Assembly (NCBI RefSeq): GCF_900476395.1
Contig: NZ_UIHB01000002.1
Coordinates: 589,126 to 653,125 of the forward strand
Origin: Xanthomonas euroxanthea
GTDB taxonomy: Bacteria > Pseudomonadota > Gammaproteobacteria > Xanthomonadales > Xanthomonadaceae
Direction: 5' to 3'
DNA length: 64,000 nucleotides
In this document: piece after piece, positions 17,917 through 29,908 of the stretch
Numbering within the stretch: position 1 is the stretch's first letter
Layout: each line of letters starts with the position of its first letter
Program-made: the position numbers and the translations under genes
The notes under the pieces: model-generated
What the model was told of the DNA's origin: nothing
The model's input: the letters and a program-made list of their open reading frames with translations, nothing else
The model's database searches: none

Positions 17917-18678
17917 TCAGACGGTATCGCCGGCGAGGCTGCGCAGCGCCGCGTAATCCAGGATCTGCACCAGATGCAGCTGCGGCAGCGCGATCAACTG
18001 CTGTTGCCTGAGTTTGGTGAAGGTGCGGCTGACCGTTTCCACGGTCAGCCCGAGATGGTCGGCGATATCGCTACGGCTCATCGGCAGCGCGACGGTGTCG
18101 CCGCTGGCGCCGGGCTGGGTGGAGCGGGCCGCCAGGCGCAGCAGGAAGTGCGCCAGCCGTTCGCTGGGTTGCAGGCGCGCCAGCAGCAGGCCGGTGTCCT
18201 GTGCGGCGGCCAGTTCCATGCTGGCGCGCTGCAGCAGCTTGCGTTCCAGCTGCGGATAGCGCTCGCGCAACTGGCGCATCTGTGCCATCGGGGTGCGGCA
18301 GACCCGGCTGTCGATGATGGCTTCGATGTCGTGGCGGTGCTGCGGCGTTTCGGTCAGGCCGACATAGTCGCCCGGCAGCACGAAGCCGGTGACCTGACGG
18401 CGGCCGTCGGCCAGCGTGCGCACCATGCGCAGCGCGCCGGAAGTCAGCGTATAGACGTGCTGGCGGATGTCGCCGGCGCGCACCAGGGTGCTGCCGGGCG
18501 CATAGGACTGGGCGCTGGTGGCCTGGTCGAGCGCGTCCATTTCCTGCGGCGACAGCGCCGCGCAGATGGCCCGGCCGCGGACTGCACACAGCGCGCAGTC
18601 GGAACCGCGCGCATCGCTGCGCCCGGACGCGCTGGGCGCCGGGCAGGTCGTGCTGGGGTCTGAAAGCTGCCGGTACAT
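17917..18678 (-). CDS. FNR/CRP-family transcription regulator with an Fe-S cysteine set
   Basis: A 253-residue regulator with a cyclic-nucleotide-like sensor domain (residues ~45-160) and a C-terminal winged helix whose recognition helix is in [20 protein letters not shown]. Cysteines 28, 31 and 39 plus Cys127 correspond to the four [4Fe-4S] ligands of FNR, so oxygen sensing is likely. The N-terminal spacing is C-x2-C-x7-C, two residues longer than in E. coli FNR. It is transcribed divergently from hisS with 108 bp between start codons. Its targets are not known from the sequence. Confidence 0.88.
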   Translation of the reverse strand: MYRQLSDPSTTCPAPSASGRSDARGSDCALCAVRGRAICAALSPQEMDALDQATSAQSYAPGSTLVRAGDIRQHVYTLTSGALRMVRTLADGRRQVTGFVLPGDYVGLTETPQHRHDIEAIIDSRVCRTPMAQMRQLRERYPQLERKLLQRASMELAAAQDTGLLLARLQPSERLAHFLLRLAARSTQPGASGDTVALPMSRSDIADHLGLTVETVSRTFTKLRQQQLIALPQLHLVQILDYAALRSLAGDTV

Positions 18679-18786
18679 GAGTCACGCACTGCTGGAACGC
18701 AGGTGAATGATACGCCATGCGGTCAGCGCGGCCGCCCAGCCGGTAGAATTGCGCGTTCGCCACATTGCCCTGCAGGAGTTTCGCTC

Positions 18787-20220
18787 GTGATCAAGCCCCG
18801 TACGCCGCCCGGCATCATGGAATTGCTGCCGCGCGAGCAGATCGCGTTCCAGCGCATGCTGGACGTCATCCGCCGCAACTACGAGCGGTTCGGGTTCCTG
18901 CCGGTCGAAACGCCGGTATTCGAGCTGTCCGATGTGTTGCTGACCAAGTCCGGTGGCGAGACCGAGCGCCAGGTGTACTTCGTGCAGTCCACTGGTGCGC
19001 TGGCCAATGCCGCCGCCGCGGCGGACGAAGGTGGCGAGGGTGGCTTGCCCGAGCTGGCGCTGCGCTTCGACCTCACTGTGCCGCTGGCACGCTACGTGGC
19101 CGAGCACGAGCACGACCTGAGCTTCCCGTTCCGCCGCTACCAGATGCAGCGCGTCTATCGCGGCGAGCGTGCCCAGCGCGGGCGTTTCCGCGAGTTCTAC
19201 CAGTGCGACATCGACGTGATCGGCAAGGATGCGTTGAGCATCCGCTACGACGCCGAGGTGCTGGCGGTGATCCACGCGGTGTTCGCCGAGCTGGGCATCG
19301 GCGCGTTCAAGGTGCAGTTGAACAACCGCAAGCTGCTGCGCGGCTTCTTCGAAAGCCTGGGCGTGGCCGAGGGCGAGCTGCAGCTGGCGGTATTGCGCGA
19401 GGTCGACAAGATCGACAAGCGCGGCGCCGACTACGTGCGCGACACGCTGGTGGGCGAAGGCTTCGGCATCGCCGCCGAGCAGGTCGACAGGATCCTGGCC
19501 TTCGTGGCGGTGCGCTCGAACGGGCATGCCGATGCGCTGGCGCAGCTGCAGGCGCTGGAGGCCTCGGTCGCTGCGAGCGCGACCCTGGGCGAGGGCATCG
19601 CCGAGCTGCGCGAAGTGCTGGAGCTGGTCAAGGCACTGGGCGTGCCCGAGAGCGCGTACTGCCTGAACTTCTCGATCGCGCGCGGGCTGGACTACTACAC
19701 CGGCACCGTCTACGAGACCACGCTGACCGACCACCCGCAGATCGGCTCGATCTGCTCGGGCGGCCGCTATGAAAGCCTGGCCAGCCACTACACCAAGTCC
19801 AAATTGCCCGGCGTGGGCATCTCGATCGGCCTGACCCGCCTGTTCTGGCAGCTGCGCGAGGCCGGCCTGATCCAGGGCATCGCCGAGAGCAGCGTGCACG
19901 CGATGGTGGCGTTGATGGACGAGTCACGCCTGGAGGACGCGCTGGATATCGCGCGCCGGCTACGCATCGGCGGCATCAATACCGAAGTGCAGATGGAGCC
20001 GAAGAAGATCGGCAAGCAGTTCCAGTACGCCGCGCGCGCAGGCATCCGCTTCGTGGTGCTGGCCGGCGACGACGAGCTGGTGCGCGGGGTGGTGGCGGTC
20101 AAGGACCTGGTGCGCGAGCAGCAGTTCGAGGTGGCCCGCGACGAGCTGGCCAGCACCTTGCTGGTGGAACTGGAGCAGGCCAGGGCGATGCTGGTGGCCG
20201 GGGGCGTCAACGGCGATTGA
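18787..20220 (+). CDS. hisS: Histidyl-tRNA synthetase
   Basis: A 477-residue class II aminoacyl-tRNA synthetase. Motif 2 is in [20 protein letters not shown], the HisA signature is [13 protein letters not shown], and motif 3 is [15 protein letters not shown]. The C-terminal anticodon-binding domain spans about residues 370-470. GTG 18787 is chosen as start because a GCAGGAG site lies 8-14 bp upstream and the protein then begins [15 protein letters not shown], as in relatives; the longer frame to 18703 has no such support. A strong terminator follows at 20297. Confidence 0.97.
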   Translation: MIKPRTPPGIMELLPREQIAFQRMLDVIRRNYERFGFLPVETPVFELSDVLLTKSGGETERQVYFVQSTGALANAAAAADEGGEGGLPELALRFDLTVPLARYVAEHEHDLSFPFRRYQMQRVYRGERAQRGRFREFYQCDIDVIGKDALSIRYDAEVLAVIHAVFAELGIGAFKVQLNNRKLLRGFFESLGVAEGELQLAVLREVDKIDKRGADYVRDTLVGEGFGIAAEQVDRILAFVAVRSNGHADALAQLQALEASVAASATLGEGIAELREVLELVKALGVPESAYCLNFSIARGLDYYTGTVYETTLTDHPQIGSICSGGRYESLASHYTKSKLPGVGISIGLTRLFWQLREAGLIQGIAESSVHAMVALMDESRLEDALDIARRLRIGGINTEVQMEPKKIGKQFQYAARAGIRFVVLAGDDELVRGVVAVKDLVREQQFEVARDELASTLLVELEQARAMLVAGGVNGD

Positions 20221-20296
20221 CGTCGCCGGAAGCGGTGAGGGGGCGCCGCCTGGTCGGTAACGGCAGCAGCGGCGCCGGGTGCATCCCGATGCACGG

Positions 20297-20338
20297 ACAG
20301 ACCCATCGACGCCTCGGTGTCGGTGGGTTTGTCGTTTC
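20297..20338 (+). terminator. Intrinsic terminator after hisS
   Basis: A 14-bp stem with two G-U pairs joins 20297-20310 (ACAGACCCATCGAC) and 20319-20332, with an 8-nt loop and a short CGTTTCT tail. It separates hisS from the his operon. Confidence 0.7.
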
Positions 20339-20406
20339 TGACGCGCCGCACCGACCGGGACGTCCCTGAACGCTTTGCCCGCGGCGCTTGTCCTATAGCC
20401 TGCGTT

Positions 20407-20442
20407 TGCGTTAATGTGCTAACACGCTATTACATTAACGCA
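20407..20442. promoter_or_regulatory. Large palindromic operator of the his operon
   Basis: An 11-bp perfect inverted repeat, TGCGTTAATGT (20407-20417) and ACATTAACGCA (20432-20442), is separated by 14 bp. The right arm ends one base before the ATG of the TrpR-like regulator gene. Its position suggests autoregulation of the regulator and the following hisGDCBHAF-IE genes. A bound repressor here would block transcription or translation start. Confidence 0.75.
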
Positions 20443-20769
20443 ATGAAACAACGACCCGCCCCCCGCGAAAGTGCCGATGCCGCCGCCTCCCTCAAGATGC
20501 TGGCCGATGCACTGGCCTGCCTGAAGGAGCCTGGGGCGGTCGAGGCCTTCCTGCGCGATCTGTGCACGCCCGCCGAGCTGGAGGCCATGTCGGATCGCTG
20601 GCGGGTGGTGCCGTTGCTGATCAAGGGCGTGCCGTATCGCGAAATCCACGAACTGACCCAGGTCAGCGTGACCACCATCGGGCGCGTTGCGCGCACCCTG
20701 GAACATGGTGCCGGCGGCTATGCCGAGGCCCTGCGCGAGCAATCCTCGCGCCCTGTCGAATCCCACTGA
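20443..20769 (+). CDS. TrpR/YerC-family repressor, probable histidine-operon regulator
   Basis: A 108-residue TrpR-superfamily protein with an all-helical fold and a helix-turn-helix in YREIHELTQVSVTTIGRVAR (residues ~68-87). TrpR-type cores are recognisable in CTPAELEAMSDRWRVVPLL. As first gene of the his operon, with an 11-bp-arm palindrome abutting its start, it is the obvious candidate his repressor; I recall a predicted HisR of this family in Xanthomonadales. ATG 20443 is chosen because the upstream extension to 20317 would run through the operator and hisS terminator. hisG follows after 6 bp. Confidence 0.85.
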   Translation: MKQRPAPRESADAAASLKMLADALACLKEPGAVEAFLRDLCTPAELEAMSDRWRVVPLLIKGVPYREIHELTQVSVTTIGRVARTLEHGAGGYAEALREQSSRPVESH

Positions 20770-22981
<2,212 letters not shown>

Positions 22982-22985
<4 letters not shown>

Positions 22986-24073
22986 GTACGCCATCGATTC
23001 TGGAACTGGTGCGTGAGGATCTGCGTGCCTTCGCCGGCTACTCCTCAGCACGCACCAGCGCGTTGCAGGGCGATGTGTGGCTCAACGCCAACGAGTCAGC
23101 CTGGGGCAATCCTGCCGATCCCGACGGCAGCACGCGGCGCTACCCGGACCCGCAGCCCAAGGGTCTGCGCGCTGCATTGGCGGGGCTGTATGGCTGTACG
23201 CCCGAGCAGCTGCTGATCGGCCGTGGCAGCGACGAGGCAATCGATCTGCTGGTGCGCGGCCTGTGCGTGCCCGGGCGCGATGCGGTGGTGGTGACCCCGC
23301 CGGTGTTCGGCATGTACGCGGTGTGCGCACGCCTGCAGAACGCACCCCTGGTCGAAGTGCCGCTGGTGGATGGACCTGACGGTTTCCACGCGGATATTCC
23401 GGCGATCGTCGAAGCAGCGCTGAGCTCGCAGGCCAAGCTGGTGTTCCTGTGCTCGCCGTCCAACCCGGCCGGCTCGGCAATTGCCCTGGACGACATCGAA
23501 ACCGCCTTGCAGGCCCTGCGGGGCAGGGCGCTGGTGGTGGTTGACGAAGCCTACGGCGAGTTCTCCGACATACCCTCGGCAGTGAGCCTGCTTGCGCGCT
23601 ACGACAATCTGGCGGTGTTGCGCACGTTGTCCAAGGCGCATGCGCTGGCAGCGGCACGCATCGGCAGCCTGATCGCCAACGCCGAGTTGATCGCCTTGTT
23701 GCGGCGCTGCCAGGCGCCATACCCGGTGCCGACGCCGTGCGCGGCAATGGCCGAACAGGCCTTGTCAGCACCGGCGCTGGAGGTCACGCGCCGGCGCATC
23801 GCCGAGGTGCGCAACGAGCGCACACGCGTGCACACCGCACTCGAGCAGCTGGCCGGCGTGCGTCAGGTGTACCCCTCGCAGGGCAACTTTCTGCTGGTGC
23901 GTTTCGACGATGCCGAAGCGGCATTCCAGGCGCTGCTGGAGGCCGGCGTGGTGGTGCGCGATCAACGCGCGGTACCGCAGCTGTCCGATGCCCTGCGCAT
24001 CACCCTGGGCACGCCCGAACAGAACGCGCGAGTGCTGAGCGCGCTGCAACGCACGCAGGAGGCCGCCGCATGA
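22982..24073 (+). CDS. hisC: Histidinol-phosphate aminotransferase
   Basis: A 363-residue class I/II PLP aminotransferase that converts imidazole-acetol phosphate to histidinol phosphate. [11 protein letters not shown] is the typical N-terminal motif, VDEAYGEFS holds the PLP-ring Asp region, and [15 protein letters not shown] carries the PLP lysine. Coupled by ATGA overlaps at both ends to hisD and hisB. Confidence 0.96.
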
Positions 24074-25197
24074 CCCCGATTCTCTTCGTCGACCGCGACG
24101 GCACGCTGATCACCGAGCCGGCCGATTACCAGATCGACGCCTACGAAAAACTGCGCCTGGTCGACAACGTGATCCCGGCGATGCTGAAGTTGCGCGACGC
24201 CGGCTATCAATTCGTCATCGTCAGCAACCAGGACGGGCTGGGCAGCGAGAGCTATCCGCGCGCGTCCTTCGATGGCCCGAACAACCTGATGCTGCAGATC
24301 TTCGCCAGCCAGGGCATCGTGTTCCGCGAAGTGTTGATCGACTGCAGCTGGCCGGCCGACAACGCGCCCACGCGCAAACCCGGTGTCGGCCTGATGGTGC
24401 CTTACCTGCAGGACCGCACGATCGACTGGGCACGCTCGGCGATGGTGGGCGACCGCATCACCGACATCCAGTTCGCGCAGAACCTCAATATCCGCGGTTT
24501 CCAGCTGCGCACCGACGAATTCGGCGGCGAGTGGGACTGGCCAGGCATTGCACACGAGCTGGCCGATGCGCCACGGCGTGCGGTGGTCCAGCGCAATACC
24601 AAGGAAACCCGGATCCGCGTCGAACTGGATCTGGATCGCGTGGCCGAACCGAAGACCGCCACCGGCCTGCCGTTCTTCGACCATATGCTGGAGCAGATCG
24701 GCAAGCACGGCGGCTTTGCGCTAGATATCCGCGCCGAGGGCGATCTGCATATCGACGAGCACCACACCATCGAAGACACCGGTCTGGCATTGGGCCAGGC
24801 CTTGCGCGAAGCGCTGGGCGACAAGCGCGGCATCGGCCGTTACGGCTTCGACCCCGACGACAGCCCGTGGCGTGTTGCCGGCGATACCACCCAGCATGGC
24901 TTCACGCTGCCGATGGACGAAACCATCGCCAGCGCCGCGCTGGACTTCAGCGGCCGGCCGTACTTCGTGTTTGAAGGCCAGTTCAAGCGTGAGCGCGTGG
25001 GCGACATGCCGACCGAACTGGTCCCGCATTTTTTCCGCTCGATCTGCGATGCCTCCGGCCTGAACCTGCACCTGAGCGTGCGTGGCGAGAACGACCACCA
25101 CAAGGTCGAGGCCTGCTTCAAGGCCCTGGCGCGTGCGCTGCGTCAGGCGATCCGTCGCGAAGGCACTGCGTTGCCCACCACCAAGGGTGCGCTATGA
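24070..25197 (+). CDS. hisB: Bifunctional histidinol-phosphatase / imidazoleglycerol-phosphate dehydratase
   Basis: A 375-residue fusion. The N-terminal HAD-type phosphatase starts [14 protein letters not shown] (nucleophile Asp8, acid Asp10). The C-terminal dehydratase has [38 protein letters not shown] and the closing [18 protein letters not shown], supplying the metal-binding histidines. It performs steps 6 and 8 of the pathway. The fusion is typical of gammaproteobacteria. Start overlaps hisC by 4 bp. Confidence 0.97.
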   Translation: MTPILFVDRDGTLITEPADYQIDAYEKLRLVDNVIPAMLKLRDAGYQFVIVSNQDGLGSESYPRASFDGPNNLMLQIFASQGIVFREVLIDCSWPADNAPTRKPGVGLMVPYLQDRTIDWARSAMVGDRITDIQFAQNLNIRGFQLRTDEFGGEWDWPGIAHELADAPRRAVVQRNTKETRIRVELDLDRVAEPKTATGLPFFDHMLEQIGKHGGFALDIRAEGDLHIDEHHTIEDTGLALGQALREALGDKRGIGRYGFDPDDSPWRVAGDTTQHGFTLPMDETIASAALDFSGRPYFVFEGQFKRERVGDMPTELVPHFFRSICDASGLNLHLSVRGENDHHKVEACFKALARALRQAIRREGTALPTTKGAL

Positions 25198-25796
25198 CCG
25201 ATGTCGCGTTGATCGATGCCGGCGGCGCCAACCTGGGCTCGGTGCGCTACGCATTGGAACGGCTGGGCGTGGAAGCGCGCCTGGTACGCGATGCAGCAGG
25301 GTTGCAGGGCGCGCAGCGGGTGATCCTGCCTGGCGTCGGCGCCGCGCCCGAGGCGATGTCGCGCCTGCGCGCACAGGGCCTGGTCGAGCCGTTGCGGCAG
25401 TTGCAGGTGCCGTTGATCGGCATCTGCCTGGGGATGCAGTTGCTGTTCGAACATTCCGAAGAAGGCGATGTCGATTGCCTGGGCGTGCTGCCGGGCATCG
25501 TGCGGCACATGACGCCCGCACTCGGCATACGCGTGCCGCATATGGGTTGGAATCAGCTGGTGCCGATGCGCGACTCCGCGTTGCTGGCCGGTTTGCCGGA
25601 GCGCGCCAGTGCCTATTTCGTGCATGGGTATGCCGCGCCGATGACGGCCGACACCGTGGCCGCCTGCGACCATGGCGGTCTGTTCACCGCAGTGGTGCAG
25701 CACGGCCTGCGCTGCGGCGCGCAGTTCCACCCCGAGCGTTCGGCCGAGACCGGTGCACGCATCCTGCGCAATTTTCTTGAGATGAGCTTCCCATGA
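25194..25796 (+). CDS. hisH: Imidazole glycerol phosphate synthase, glutaminase subunit
   Basis: A 200-residue class I glutamine amidotransferase. The nucleophile is in [18 protein letters not shown] and the His/Glu pair in [14 protein letters not shown]. It supplies ammonia to HisF through the HisF barrel. ATG start overlaps the hisB stop by 4 bp; the stop overlaps hisA. Confidence 0.96.
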   Translation: MTDVALIDAGGANLGSVRYALERLGVEARLVRDAAGLQGAQRVILPGVGAAPEAMSRLRAQGLVEPLRQLQVPLIGICLGMQLLFEHSEEGDVDCLGVLPGIVRHMTPALGIRVPHMGWNQLVPMRDSALLAGLPERASAYFVHGYAAPMTADTVAACDHGGLFTAVVQHGLRCGAQFHPERSAETGARILRNFLEMSFP

Positions 25797-26527
25797 GTTT
25801 CACCGTTTACCCGGCGCTGGATATCCGCAACGGCCGCGTGGTGCGCTTGCTGCAAGGCGACTACGCACGCGAGACGCAGTACGGCGACGATGTGCTGCCA
25901 CGCGCGCAGGCATTTGCCGATGCCGGCGCGCAGTGGATGCATCTGGTCGATCTGGATGCGGCAAAGGCCGGCGGTTATACGCTGGCGAGCACGCTCGGCG
26001 AGATCGCCCGTGCCACCGGCTTGCAGGTGCAGACCGGCGGTGGCGTGCGCTCACGCGAGGATGTGGCGCGCATCCTCGATGCCGGCGCCGCGCGCGTGGT
26101 GATCGGCTCGTTGGCGGTGCGCCAGGCCGATACCGTCATCGCCTGGCTGCAGGAATTCGGCGCCGATCGGCTGACCATCGCGCTGGACACGCGCCAGGAC
26201 GCTGACGGCGTATGGCAGTTGCCGGTGCATGGCTGGACCGAAGCGGCCGAGGCCACGCTGGATCAGCTGGCCGTGCGCTATGCGCAGGCCGGCCTGCAGC
26301 ATCTGCTGTGCACCGACATCGCGCGCGACGGCATGTTGTCTGGCCCGAACATGGACCTGTACGCGCACTTGCGCGCGCTGGCGCCGCAGTTGCAGGTGCA
26401 GGTGTCCGGCGGCGCGCGCAACCTGGCCGATGTCGCTGCCGCCAAGGCTGCCGGCTGCGCCGGCATCGTGCTCGGTAAGGCCTTGCTGGAAGGGCATCTG
26501 GCGTTGAAGGAGGCACTGGCATGCTGA
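25793..26527 (+). CDS. hisA: ProFAR isomerase HisA
   Basis: A 244-residue beta-alpha barrel that isomerises ProFAR to PRFAR. The catalytic Asp residues are in [19 protein letters not shown] and in [10 protein letters not shown], and phosphate-binding glycines are in [13 protein letters not shown] and [13 protein letters not shown]. It starts inside the hisH stop and overlaps hisF by 7 bp. Confidence 0.96.
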   Translation: MSFTVYPALDIRNGRVVRLLQGDYARETQYGDDVLPRAQAFADAGAQWMHLVDLDAAKAGGYTLASTLGEIARATGLQVQTGGGVRSREDVARILDAGAARVVIGSLAVRQADTVIAWLQEFGADRLTIALDTRQDADGVWQLPVHGWTEAAEATLDQLAVRYAQAGLQHLLCTDIARDGMLSGPNMDLYAHLRALAPQLQVQVSGGARNLADVAAAKAAGCAGIVLGKALLEGHLALKEALAC

Positions 26528-27297
26528 GCCGCCGCATCATTCCCTGCCTGGACGTGCGCGACGGACGCGTGGTCAAGGGCGTCAAGTTCCGCGACCACAT
26601 CGACATGGGCGACATCGTCGAACTGGCGCTGCGTTACCGCGCGCAAGGTGCCGACGAGCTGGTGTTCTACGACATCGGTGCCAGCCCGGAAGGGCGCTCG
26701 GTCGATTACACCTGGGTCGAGCGGGTGGCGCGGCTGATCGATATCCCGTTCTGCGTGGCCGGCGGCATCGGCAATGTGGACACCGCGCGCGCGGTGCTGC
26801 ATGCCGGTGCCGACAAGATTTCGATCAACTCGCCGGCGCTCGGCAGGCCGCAGCTGATCTCCGAACTGGCAGATGCCTTCGGCGTGCAATGCGTGGTGGT
26901 CGGCATTGACTCGATCCGCGAGGACGATGGGCAGTGGCGCGTGCGCCGCTACACCGGCGATCCGAGCAAGACCCAGGCCCTGCCGATGCGCACGCTGGAG
27001 TGGGTCGCCGAAGCGCAGCGTCTGGGCGCCGGCGAGATCGTGCTCAACTGCATGGACAACGATGGGGTGCGGCGCGGCTACGACATCGCGCAGCTGCGCC
27101 AGGTGCGTGCGCTGTGCCACGTGCCGTTGATTGCCTCCGGCGGTGCCGGCGACATGCAGCATTTTGCCGACGTGTTCGACCAGGCCGATGTCGATGGCGC
27201 ACTGGCAGCAAGCGTGTTCCACAGTGGCGCGATTCCGATCCCGGAACTCAAGCAATTCCTGCGCGCGCAACAGATCGAGGTACGTGATGGGCAGTAA
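26521..27297 (+). CDS. hisF: Imidazole glycerol phosphate synthase, cyclase subunit
   Basis: A 258-residue beta-alpha barrel that closes the imidazole ring using ammonia from HisH. The N-terminal [17 protein letters not shown] holds the catalytic Asp11, and CVVVGIDSI the second Asp. PFCVAGGIG and [13 protein letters not shown] bind phosphate. The start overlaps hisA and the end overlaps hisIE by 11 bp. Confidence 0.97.
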   Translation: MLSRRIIPCLDVRDGRVVKGVKFRDHIDMGDIVELALRYRAQGADELVFYDIGASPEGRSVDYTWVERVARLIDIPFCVAGGIGNVDTARAVLHAGADKISINSPALGRPQLISELADAFGVQCVVVGIDSIREDDGQWRVRRYTGDPSKTQALPMRTLEWVAEAQRLGAGEIVLNCMDNDGVRRGYDIAQLRQVRALCHVPLIASGGAGDMQHFADVFDQADVDGALAASVFHSGAIPIPELKQFLRAQQIEVRDGQ

Positions 27298-27907
27298 CGA
27301 GACGGCAGCGGGCGACGCGCTCGCCGCGCTGGACTGGCGCAAGGGCGATGGCTTGTTGCCGGTGGTCGTACAGGACGCCGACAACCTGCGCGTGCTGATG
27401 CTGGGCTACATGAACGCCGAAGCGCTGGCGGTCACGCAGCAGCGCGGCGAAGTCACCTTCTTCAGCCGCAGCAAGCAGCGCCTGTGGACCAAGGGCGAGA
27501 GCTCGGGCAACGTGTTGAAGGTGGTGTCGATCCAGACCGATTGCGATGCCGACACGCTGCTGGTGCAGGCGCGCCCGCATGGGCCGACCTGCCATCTTGG
27601 CCGCACCAGCTGTTTCCCCACCGCGCCCGGCCAGTTCCTCGGCAGCCTGGATGCCTTGATCGCCACGCGCGAGCAGGAGCGCCCGCACGGCAGCTACACC
27701 ACCAAGCTGTTCGAGCAGGGCATCCGCCGCATCGCGCAGAAGGTGGGCGAGGAGGGCGTGGAAACCGCGCTGGCCGGCGTGGTGCAGGGCGATGCCGAGT
27801 TGCTCGGCGAGTCGGCCGACCTGCTGTATCACCTGATCGTGCTGTTGCGCGCGCGCGGCCTGGGCCTGGCCGATGCGGTGGCGCTGCTGGAGTCGCGCCA
27901 CCAATAG
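27287..27907 (+). CDS. hisI: Bifunctional PR-AMP cyclohydrolase / PR-ATP pyrophosphatase
   Basis: A 206-residue fusion (HisIE). The N-terminal HisI part has [18 protein letters not shown], and the metal-site DCDADTLLV and [13 protein letters not shown]. The C-terminal HisE part has [20 protein letters not shown] followed by a helical tail. It carries out steps 2 and 3. ATG 27287 lies inside hisF; the longer upstream frame is a hisF shadow. It is the last gene of the operon, and a long inverted repeat follows 7 bp downstream. Confidence 0.96.
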   Translation: MGSNETAAGDALAALDWRKGDGLLPVVVQDADNLRVLMLGYMNAEALAVTQQRGEVTFFSRSKQRLWTKGESSGNVLKVVSIQTDCDADTLLVQARPHGPTCHLGRTSCFPTAPGQFLGSLDALIATREQERPHGSYTTKLFEQGIRRIAQKVGEEGVETALAGVVQGDAELLGESADLLYHLIVLLRARGLGLADAVALLESRHQ

Positions 27908-27914
27908 CATCACC

Positions 27915-27983
27915 CGTAGGAGCGCACCCGGGCGCGACGGAGCGTTACCGATAACGCCCGTCGCGCCCGGGTGCGCTCCTACG
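27915..27983. repeat. 25-bp perfect inverted repeat after the his operon
   Basis: Arms at 27915-27939 and 27959-27983 begin CGTAGGAGCGCACCCGGGCG and its complement and are perfectly complementary over 25 bp. The 19-nt loop contains a second inverted repeat, GCGTTA/TAACGC. Part of the motif (GCGCTCCTACG) recurs at about 29690-29700, which fits a dispersed Xanthomonas intergenic palindrome. It could also end his transcription or protect the 3' end. Confidence 0.85.
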
Positions 27984-28054
27984 ATGAGGGGGGGCGTGAT
28001 GTGCGCTCGGCCGTGGCAGGTACAATTTCCGCTGGTCTTTCCGCGGGAAAACGC

Positions 28055-29641
28055 ATGCAGCTTCGCTTCGCTCTGTTGGCCCTGGGTTTGCTCGCGGGGG
28101 GCGCGTACGCACGCGATGCCGTGGTCGATGGCATCGTCTACGAAGAGCGCGACGGGCGTGCCGGACGCAGCGCCGACGAGCCGGGCATCAGCGACGTGAC
28201 CGTCTCCAACGGCGAGCAGCTGGTGCGCACCGACGCGCAAGGCCGCTACCGCCTGCCGGTACGCGACGGGCAGACGGTGTTCGTGATCAAGCCAGGCGAC
28301 CGCAGCTTTGTGCCAAGCGCGGACGGACTGCCGGGTTTCTGGCGGCACTACGCACCCACGGGATCGGCCAAGCGCAAGTACCCTGGCATCGCCGCCACCG
28401 GGCGCAACACCCGGCACTGGGATTTCGCGCTGACCCCGCGCGCCAGCGCCGGCAAGGGTGGGTTCCAGATGCTGGTATTCGCCGACAGCCAGACCGCGAG
28501 CCTGACCGACGTGGGGTATTACCAGCGCGATATCGTCGCGCCGATCGTCGGCAAGACCCCGGCCCGGCTGGGCACCACGCTGGGCGATATCGTCAGCGAC
28601 GATCTGAGCCTGTACCCGGCCCTGAACAAGGTCACCACCCAGCTGGGCGTGCCGTGGTTCCATGTGCCGGGCAATCACGATCTCAACTTCGATGCGGGCG
28701 ACGATGCGCAGTCGCTGGACAGCTGGCGTGCCGTCTACGGCCCGGACACCTACGCGGTGGAAGAGGCCAACGCCAGCTTCGTGTTCCTGGACGATGTGAT
28801 CTATACGCCAGGCGGCAAACCGGCCTATGTCGGCGGCCTGCGCGAGGACCAGTTCGCGTTCCTGCAGGCCTATCTGGCGCAGCTGCCGCGCGAGCGGCTG
28901 CTGGTGCTGGGCATGCATATTCCGTTGTTCGACGCAGCGCCGGGGCAGGAGACCTTCCGGCATGCCGATCGCCGCCGCCTGTTCGCCCTGTTGAAGGATT
29001 TCCCGCATGTGCTGGTGCTGAGCGCACACAGCCATACCCAGCGACAGGTCGATCACGGCGCCGACGAAGGTTGGCAGGGCGCCCGCCCGCTGCACGAATA
29101 CAACGTCGGCGCGGCCTGCGGTGCGTTCTGGTCCGGTGCCAAGGACGCCGCGGGCATTCCCGACGCGACGATGAGCGATGGCACGCCGAACGGTTACGCG
29201 GTGCTGCAGGTGGCGCCCGGCGGCGACTACACGCTGGCTTATCACGTCGCGCGTTCGGTCGATGATGCGCAACTGCTGCTGCACGCGCCCAAGGTGCTGC
29301 GCCAGGGCGCGTATGCGGCCTGGGGGATCTACGCCAATGTGTTCATGGGCCGGGACGACACCCTCGTCGAGATGCGCATCGACAATGGCGCATGGCAGCC
29401 GATGAAGCGGGTGGAGCGTGCCGATCCGCGGCTGCTGGCAGAGAACGTGCGCGACGATGCGGCCGAGCAGTTGCGCGGCTACGACCGCTCGCCCGAGGCC
29501 ACGCCGTCCACGCACCTGTGGCGTGGCGCATTGCCGACCACGCTGGAGGTGGGCGAACACACCGTGGACGTACGCGCGTCGCTGCCGACCGGGCAGTACA
29601 GCGCACGCACGGTGTATCGCCTGCAGCGCGCCGATCCTTGA
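28055..29641 (+). CDS. Secreted calcineurin-like metallophosphoesterase
   Basis: About 528 residues with a signal peptide (LLALGLLAGGAYA). An N-terminal beta-sandwich-like domain (~20-120) is followed by a metallophosphoesterase core with LVFADSQT, VPGNHDLNFD and LSAHSHTQRQ, supplying the two-metal ligands. A C-terminal domain (~380-528) ends in a beta-rich tail. This N-core-C layout fits the MetallophosN/MetallophosC group. ATG 28055 is chosen because it begins the signal peptide. The substrate is unknown; it acts in the periplasm or outside the cell. Confidence 0.85.
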   Translation: MQLRFALLALGLLAGGAYARDAVVDGIVYEERDGRAGRSADEPGISDVTVSNGEQLVRTDAQGRYRLPVRDGQTVFVIKPGDRSFVPSADGLPGFWRHYAPTGSAKRKYPGIAATGRNTRHWDFALTPRASAGKGGFQMLVFADSQTASLTDVGYYQRDIVAPIVGKTPARLGTTLGDIVSDDLSLYPALNKVTTQLGVPWFHVPGNHDLNFDAGDDAQSLDSWRAVYGPDTYAVEEANASFVFLDDVIYTPGGKPAYVGGLREDQFAFLQAYLAQLPRERLLVLGMHIPLFDAAPGQETFRHADRRRLFALLKDFPHVLVLSAHSHTQRQVDHGADEGWQGARPLHEYNVGAACGAFWSGAKDAAGIPDATMSDGTPNGYAVLQVAPGGDYTLAYHVARSVDDAQLLLHAPKVLRQGAYAAWGIYANVFMGRDDTLVEMRIDNGAWQPMKRVERADPRLLAENVRDDAAEQLRGYDRSPEATPSTHLWRGALPTTLEVGEHTVDVRASLPTGQYSARTVYRLQRADP

Positions 29642-29749
29642 GGGCTGTGCGGGGTGCGAGTGTGTGTGGAGAGCCCTTCGCGCATGAATGCGCTCCTACG
29701 GGAGCGTTGTGGATGGATGCGCGGCTGAATCCTGGGGGGCAGAAACACA

Positions 29750-29772
29750 AACGCCTCCACGAGGGAGGCGTT
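29750..29772 (-). terminator. Probable terminator downstream of the C13-peptidase gene
   Basis: AACGCCTCC (29750-29758) pairs with GGAGGCGTT (29764-29772) around a 5-nt loop. On the minus strand it is followed by TGTGTTTCT. It lies about 140 bp past the stop of the minus-strand peptidase gene and faces the end of the metallophosphoesterase gene. Confidence 0.55.
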
Positions 29773-29908
29773 CTGGGATCCGGGCTGGCAGGCGATGGCG
29801 CGCTGGCGGGGATCGATGCTGGCTGGCGTGCGCTGGCTGGCCGGACGAGTGTAGCGAGGCCGCGCGAGCGCTGACGAAATGAGAATTAGTCTCAGCGCGT
29901 GACAGTGA

